DNA from: Streptomyces antarcticus
Lineage (GTDB): Bacteria > Actinomycetota > Actinomycetes > Streptomycetales > Streptomycetaceae
DNA length: 64,000 bases
Reading direction: 5' to 3'
Assembly (NCBI RefSeq): GCF_026627255.1
Contig: NZ_JAPNLM010000002.1
Coordinates: 310,001-374,000 of the forward strand
How positions within the stretch are numbered: the stretch's first letter is position 1; each line of letters begins with the position of its first letter. Position numbers and translations under genes: made by a program. The notes beneath the pieces were generated by a model, which worked only from the letters and a program-made list of their open reading frames with translations, had not been told where the DNA came from and did no database searches. Below, in pieces: positions 59,665 to 64,000 of this stretch.

Positions 59665-60993
59665 ATGCGAGCCCACACCCGAACCCGAAGAACCCTTCTC
59701 ACAGCAGGCACCGCGATGGGGGCGGCGGCCCTGCTGCTCGCGGGGTGCGCGCAGGACCCGGCCGAGAAGCCCGAGCCGGGAGCCCCGGCCGACGGCAAGG
59801 CGAAGACGACGCTGACCGTGGGGGTCTTCGGGGCCTTCGGCCTCCAGGAGGCCGGTCTCTACGACGAGTACGCGGCGCAGAACCCCGGCATCCGCATCGA
59901 GCAGACCTCGATCGAGCGGAACGAGAACTACTACCCGCAGCTCCTCACCCACCTGGGCACCGGGAGCGGGCTCGCCGACATCCAGGCCATCGAGGTCAAC
60001 AACATCGCCGAGATCACCGCCACCCAGGCGGACAAGCTGGTGGACCTGGGCAAGGCGGCGGGCGTGGACAAGTCCGCCTACCTGCCGTGGAAGTGGGCCC
60101 AGGGCACGTCGAAGGGCGGGGCGACGGTCGCCCTCGGCACCGACGTCGGCCCCCAGGGCATCTGCTACCGCAAGGACCTCTTCGCGGCGGCCGGACTGCC
60201 CACCGACCGGGTGGCGGTGGGGGCGCTGTGGGCGGGCGACTGGAACAAGTACCTGGAGACGGGCAAGACCTACAAGGCGAAGGCCGGCGAGGGCAAGGCC
60301 TTCGTGGACTCGGCGTCGGGCGTGATGGCGGCGGTGACCGGGAGCAGCGCGCAGCGGTTCTACGACGAGCAGGGCAAGGTCGTCTACAAGACCAACCCCG
60401 CGGTGCGCGGCGCGTTCGACCTCGCGGCCTCGTTCGCGACCGAGGGTCTCAGCGCCAAGCTCCAGCAGTTCACCCCGTCCTGGGACCAGGGCTTCTCCAA
60501 CGGCAACTTCGCGACCGTCTCCTGCCCGGCCTGGATGCTCGGCTACATCCAGGACAAGGCAGGTCCGGCCGGCAAGGACAAGTGGGACGTGGCGCCGGCG
60601 CCGAAGCCGAGCAACTGGGGCGGTTCCTTCCTCGTGGTGCCCAAGGCGGGCAAGCACGCCGAGGAGGCGGCGAAGCTCGCGGCCTGGCTGACGGCTCCCG
60701 CGCAGCAGGCGAAGCTGTTCGAGAAGCGGGGCAGCTTCCCGAGCGCGAGCGCCGCGTACAAGCTGCCGGCGGTGTCGGGCGCGCAGCACGCGTACTTCGG
60801 GGGCGCCCCGATCGGCGAGATCTTCGCGCGGGCGGCGGAGGGGGTGCCGGTGACCGTGATCGGCCCGAAGGACCTGGTGATCGCGCAGAACCTGGCGGAC
60901 ATCGGGATGCTCCAGGTCGACCAGAAGGGCCGCAGCCCGCAGGAGGGCTGGGAGGCCGCTGTGAAGGCGATCGACAACGCCCTGGAGCAGTGA
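59665..60993 (+). CDS. cebE: CebE, cellobiose/cellotriose-binding lipoprotein
   Basis: A 442-residue extracellular solute-binding protein of the ABC sugar class. The signal RTRRTLLTAGTAMGAAALLL ends at lipobox LAGC with Cys28. The binding domain includes FGAFGLQEAGLYDEYAAQNP, LLTHLGTGSGLADIQAIEVN and QGICYRKDLFAAAGLPTDRV. AGGGAGG precedes the ATG. It captures cellobiose and cellotriose for CebFG; the ATPase, probably shared MsiK, is not encoded here. Confidence 0.93.
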   Translation: MRAHTRTRRTLLTAGTAMGAAALLLAGCAQDPAEKPEPGAPADGKAKTTLTVGVFGAFGLQEAGLYDEYAAQNPGIRIEQTSIERNENYYPQLLTHLGTGSGLADIQAIEVNNIAEITATQADKLVDLGKAAGVDKSAYLPWKWAQGTSKGGATVALGTDVGPQGICYRKDLFAAAGLPTDRVAVGALWAGDWNKYLETGKTYKAKAGEGKAFVDSASGVMAAVTGSSAQRFYDEQGKVVYKTNPAVRGAFDLAASFATEGLSAKLQQFTPSWDQGFSNGNFATVSCPAWMLGYIQDKAGPAGKDKWDVAPAPKPSNWGGSFLVVPKAGKHAEEAAKLAAWLTAPAQQAKLFEKRGSFPSASAAYKLPAVSGAQHAYFGGAPIGEIFARAAEGVPVTVIGPKDLVIAQNLADIGMLQVDQKGRSPQEGWEAAVKAIDNALEQ

Positions 60994-61000
60994 GGCCGCG

Positions 61001-61987
61001 GTGACGGACGATACGGCTGTCCTGTCCCCCTCCGCCGCCGGCGCGAAGTCGCCGGCGGCGGAGGGGGGCCGCCGGGGGCAGGTGTGGCGCTCGCGCCGCT
61101 ACCGGTGGGACCTGCGCTGGAGCCCTTACGCCTTCGTGGCACCCTTCTTCCTCTTCTTCGCCGCCTTCGGGCTGTTCCCGCTGCTGTACACGGGCTGGGC
61201 GGCGCTGCACCAGGTGGAGCTGACCGACCCGGACGCCATGACGTGGGTGGGGCTGCGCAACTTCACCCGGCTGTGGGGCGACGAGTTCTTCTGGAACGCC
61301 CTGCGCAACACGGTCACCATCGGGCTGCTGTCCACGGTGCCGCAGCTGGCGATCGCGCTCGGCCTGGCCCACCTGCTGAACTACCGTCTGCGGGGGTCGG
61401 CGTTCTTCCGGGTCGCCGTGCTCACCCCGTACGCGACCTCGGTGGCGGCCGCCACCCTCGTTTTCGTGCTGCTCTTCGGGCGGGACTACGGGATGGTCAA
61501 CTGGGCGCTTTCGGTGGTCGGCTTCGAGGCGGTGGACTGGCAGAACGGCACCTTCGCCTCCCAGTTGGCGGTCTCCACCATCGTGATCTGGCGGTGGACC
61601 GGCTACAACGCGCTGATCTACCTGGCGGCCATGCAGGCGATCCCGGGCGAGCTGTACGAGTCGGCCGCGCTGGACGGGGCTTCGCGCTGGCAGCAGTTCG
61701 TCCACGTGACCGTGCCCTCGCTGCGGCCGACGATCCTCTTCACCTGCGTGGTGTCGACGATCGGGGCGACCCAGCTGTTCGGGGAGCCGCTGCTGTTCAA
61801 CGGCGGGGCGGGCGCCACGGGGGGCTCGGACCACCAGTTCCAGACGCTCGGGCTGTACCTGTACGAGCAAGGCTGGGTGAACCTGCACCTCGGGCGGGCC
61901 TCGGCCATCGCGTGGGCGATGTTCCTGATCCTGCTGCTGATCGCGGGCGCGGCACGGCTGCTGCGCGGACGGGGGGATTCCCGATGA
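61001..61987 (+). CDS. cebF: CebF, ABC sugar permease
   Basis: A 328-residue inner membrane permease with six predicted helices, starting [20 protein letters not shown]. The EAA loop that contacts the ATPase reads [20 protein letters not shown] followed by PSLRPTI. It begins 7 bp after cebE and its stop overlaps the cebG start (ATGA). It forms the membrane channel with CebG for cello-oligosaccharides. Confidence 0.94.
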   Translation: MTDDTAVLSPSAAGAKSPAAEGGRRGQVWRSRRYRWDLRWSPYAFVAPFFLFFAAFGLFPLLYTGWAALHQVELTDPDAMTWVGLRNFTRLWGDEFFWNALRNTVTIGLLSTVPQLAIALGLAHLLNYRLRGSAFFRVAVLTPYATSVAAATLVFVLLFGRDYGMVNWALSVVGFEAVDWQNGTFASQLAVSTIVIWRWTGYNALIYLAAMQAIPGELYESAALDGASRWQQFVHVTVPSLRPTILFTCVVSTIGATQLFGEPLLFNGGAGATGGSDHQFQTLGLYLYEQGWVNLHLGRASAIAWAMFLILLLIAGAARLLRGRGDSR

Positions 61988-62808
61988 GGGCACTGCGCGC
62001 GGGCCGGCTCACGTACGTGGTGCTCGCCCTGTTCACCGCCGGGTCGCTCTTCCCGCTGGTGTGGACGGCCATCGCGGCCTCGCGGAGCAATACGCGCCTG
62101 GCCCAGACGCCGCCGCCGTTCTGGTTCGGCGGGAACCTGTGGCGCAACCTCCAGGTCGCGTGGACCGACGCCCACATGGGCACGGCCCTGCTGAACACGG
62201 TGGTCGTGGCGGGCACGGTCGCCGCCGGCACCGTGGCCTTCTCCACGCTGGCCGGCTTCGCCTTCGCCAAACTGCGCTTCCGCGGCCGCGGGGTGCTGAT
62301 GACGCTGGTGGTCGGGACGATGCTGATCCCGCCGCAGCTGAGCGTGGTCCCGCTGTACATGCTGATCGCGCAGCTGTCGTGGACGGACCGGCTCCAGGCG
62401 GTGATCCTGCCGACGCTGGTGTCCGCCTTCGGGGTGTTCTTCATGCGCCAGTACCTGCTGCAGGCGCTGCCCACGGAGCTGATCGAGGCGGCCCGGACGG
62501 ACGGGGCGAGTTCGCTGCGGGTCGTGTGGCACGTGGTGTTCCCGGCGGCCCGGCCCGCGATGGCGGTCCTGGGGATGCTGACGTTCGTGATGGCGTGGAA
62601 CGACTTCTTCTGGCCAATCGTCGCGCTGACCCAGAGCGGCAGCCCGACGGTGCAGGTGGCCCTGACGGGGCTGGGCCGGGGATACATCCCGGACCAGTCG
62701 GTGATCATGGCGGGCGCGCTGCTGGGCACGCTCCCGCTGCTGCTCGTGTTCCTGGTCTTCGGCCGCCAGATCGTCGGCGGCATCATGCAAGGGGCGGTGA
62801 AGGGATGA
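61984..62808 (+). CDS. cebG: CebG, ABC sugar permease
   Basis: A 274-residue permease with six predicted helices; the EAA loop is [20 protein letters not shown] followed by [12 protein letters not shown] segments include [20 protein letters not shown] and [20 protein letters not shown]. The start overlaps cebF and the stop overlaps bglC, each by four bases, so the operon is translationally coupled. Confidence 0.94.
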   Translation: MRALRAGRLTYVVLALFTAGSLFPLVWTAIAASRSNTRLAQTPPPFWFGGNLWRNLQVAWTDAHMGTALLNTVVVAGTVAAGTVAFSTLAGFAFAKLRFRGRGVLMTLVVGTMLIPPQLSVVPLYMLIAQLSWTDRLQAVILPTLVSAFGVFFMRQYLLQALPTELIEAARTDGASSLRVVWHVVFPAARPAMAVLGMLTFVMAWNDFFWPIVALTQSGSPTVQVALTGLGRGYIPDQSVIMAGALLGTLPLLLVFLVFGRQIVGGIMQGAVKG

Positions 62809-64000
62809 CGGACACGGATGCCGGAACGCGGTTCCCGGAGGGATTCCTCTGGGGCGCGGCGACGGCGGCCTTCCAGATCGAGGGTGGCGCGGGACTGCGC
62901 GGGCCGTCCATCTGGGACACGTTCTGCCGTACGCCGGGCAAGGTGTACGGCGGCCACACCGGCGAGGTGGCGGTGGACCACCTGCGGCTGTGGCGGGAGG
63001 ACGTCCGGCTGATGGCCGGGCTCGGGCTGGGGGCGTACCGGTTCTCGGTGTCCTGGCCGCGGGTGCTCTCCGGGGGGATCGGCTTCTACGACGCGCTGGT
63101 CGACGAGCTGCTCGCGCACGGGATCCGGCCCTGCCTGACCTTGTACCACTGGGACCTGCCGCAGGAGCTCGAAGCCGCCGGCGGCTGGCCGGAGCGGGAG
63201 ACGGCCTACGCCTTCGCCGCGTACACCGCACAGGTCGCGGAGGCGCTGGGCGACCGGGTGGAGCTGTGGACCACCCTCAACGAGCCGTGGTGCAGTGCCT
63301 TCCTCGGCTACGCCTCCGGGGTCCACGCCCCTGGCCGCACCTCCCCGGCCGACGCGCTGCGCGCCGCGCACCACCTCAACCTGGCGCACGGGCTGGCCGC
63401 GGCCGTCCTGCCGTCCACGGCCCGGGTCGGCATCGCGCTGAATCCGAGCGCGGTGCGGCCGCTGACCGGCTCCGCGGCCGACCTGGACGCGCAGCGCCGG
63501 ATCGACGCCCTCGCGAACCGGATCTTCACCGGGCCGCTGCTGCACGGCGCGTACCCGCAGGACCTGATGGAGGACACGGCCTCCGTGACGGACTGGTCCT
63601 TCGTGCGTTCCGGCGACGAGGCGCTGATCCATCAGCCGTTGGGCTTCCTCGGCGTGAACTACTACACCCCGGCGGTGGTCTCGTCGGCCCCGGACCGCGT
63701 CGGCCCGCGCGCCGACGGCCACGGGGCCACGGCCCACTCCCCCTGGCCGGCCGCGGACGACATCGCCTTCCACCAGCCTCCGGGCGAACGGACCGACATG
63801 GACTGGTCGATCGACCCGACCGGCCTGTACGACCTGCTGCTGCGCTTCGCCGGCGAGGCGCCGGGGCTGCCGCTCATGGTCACCGAGAACGGCGCGGCCT
63901 ACGCCCCGGAACTGCACGACCCGGCGCGCATCGGCTACCTGGAGGCCCACCTCGCCGCCGTCCACCGCGCCCTGGAGGACGGCGCCCCGGTCGAGGGGTA
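62805..64000 (+). CDS. bglC: BglC, beta-glucosidase GH1 (3' end outside the window)
   Basis: The first 398 codons are visible. GH1 motifs are [59 protein letters not shown] (acid/base Glu) and [18 protein letters not shown] (nucleophile Glu). It hydrolyses imported cellobiose and cellotriose to glucose in the cytoplasm. One oddity: after [10 protein letters not shown] the text goes [12 protein letters not shown], whereas GH1 enzymes usually have about eight more residues here (a GxGxVNxxG loop). The frame is kept and the catalytic residues are intact. Confidence 0.93.
   Translation, partial: MTDTDAGTRFPEGFLWGAATAAFQIEGGAGLRGPSIWDTFCRTPGKVYGGHTGEVAVDHLRLWREDVRLMAGLGLGAYRFSVSWPRVLSGGIGFYDALVDELLAHGIRPCLTLYHWDLPQELEAAGGWPERETAYAFAAYTAQVAEALGDRVELWTTLNEPWCSAFLGYASGVHAPGRTSPADALRAAHHLNLAHGLAAAVLPSTARVGIALNPSAVRPLTGSAADLDAQRRIDALANRIFTGPLLHGAYPQDLMEDTASVTDWSFVRSGDEALIHQPLGFLGVNYYTPAVVSSAPDRVGPRADGHGATAHSPWPAADDIAFHQPPGERTDMDWSIDPTGLYDLLLRFAGEAPGLPLMVTENGAAYAPELHDPARIGYLEAHLAAVHRALEDGAPVEG

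Overview
The window is very GC-rich, with GTG starts, densely packed genes, and many long perfect hairpins without U-tracts acting as terminators. Gene content and order (citrate synthase, leucine-type acyl-CoA operon, desE, hexosaminidase, glmS, adpA, orn, tRNA-His, cebR-cebEFG-bglC) identify a Streptomyces chromosome core. From memory the order follows the S. coelicolor SCO27xx region. No insertion sequence, prophage, CRISPR array or rRNA was seen.

Layout. 1-4.3 kb: myo-inositol catabolism, iolC-iolB-iolD (iolD cut by the window edge) facing an iolE-like isomerase/dehydratase gene and an iolG-type dehydrogenase. 4.5-9.1 kb: a small MerR-like regulator, an MMPL exporter divergent from its likely TetR repressor, and a broken cation/proton antiporter. 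9.1-12 kb: copper export (CsoR-type operator, copZ, copA). 12.3-16.9 kb: citrate synthase, RecD2-type helicase, a DUF937 protein. 17-24.5 kb: GNAT acetyltransferase, EamA exporter divergent from a LysR regulator, secreted GH3 enzyme, secreted S37 peptidase, a repeat-bearing secreted protein, an EF-hand protein. 24.5-28.4 kb: a fused asymmetric ABC exporter. 28.6-33.4 kb: a GntR/anti-sigma-like ATPase divergent pair next to a three-gene ESX-like cassette (short WXG-like protein, 717-residue WXG-headed protein, lipoprotein). 33.4-37.9 kb: TPP enzyme and agmatinase-like ureohydrolase, divergent from a PucR regulator. 38-47.5 kb: acyl-CoA dehydrogenase, thioesterase II, a phosphatase-like protein, and a TetR regulator divergent from carboxylase beta, carboxylase alpha, HMG-CoA lyase and acyl-CoA dehydrogenase. 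47.7-54 kb: iron-box-controlled desE, GH20 hexosaminidase, a DUF4429/SHOCT protein, glmS. 54-58.4 kb: acetate-uptake-type membrane protein, universal stress protein, small membrane protein, adpA, orn, tRNA-His. 58.4-64 kb: cebR and cebEFG-bglC (cut by the window edge).

Most interesting points. (1) adpA has no TTA codon, although TTA in adpA is the classical bldA-dependent switch of Streptomyces development. (2) desE keeps its iron box, but the desferrioxamine biosynthesis genes expected next to it are absent; about 50 bp with an orphan degraded iron box lies between two terminators. (3) An antiporter gene carries an in-frame TAG and apparently lacks an internal block. (4) Clear operators can be read by eye: two GTTAA-N6-TTAAC-type sites for the acyl-CoA TetR regulator, TATCTAGATA-type sites for the GntR regulator, a perfect CebR palindrome, a CsoR palindrome, an iron box, and a TetR inverted repeat at the MMPL locus. 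(5) The ESX-like cassette is the best candidate for an undescribed system. Names rest on reading motifs and on family knowledge; no database search was run.
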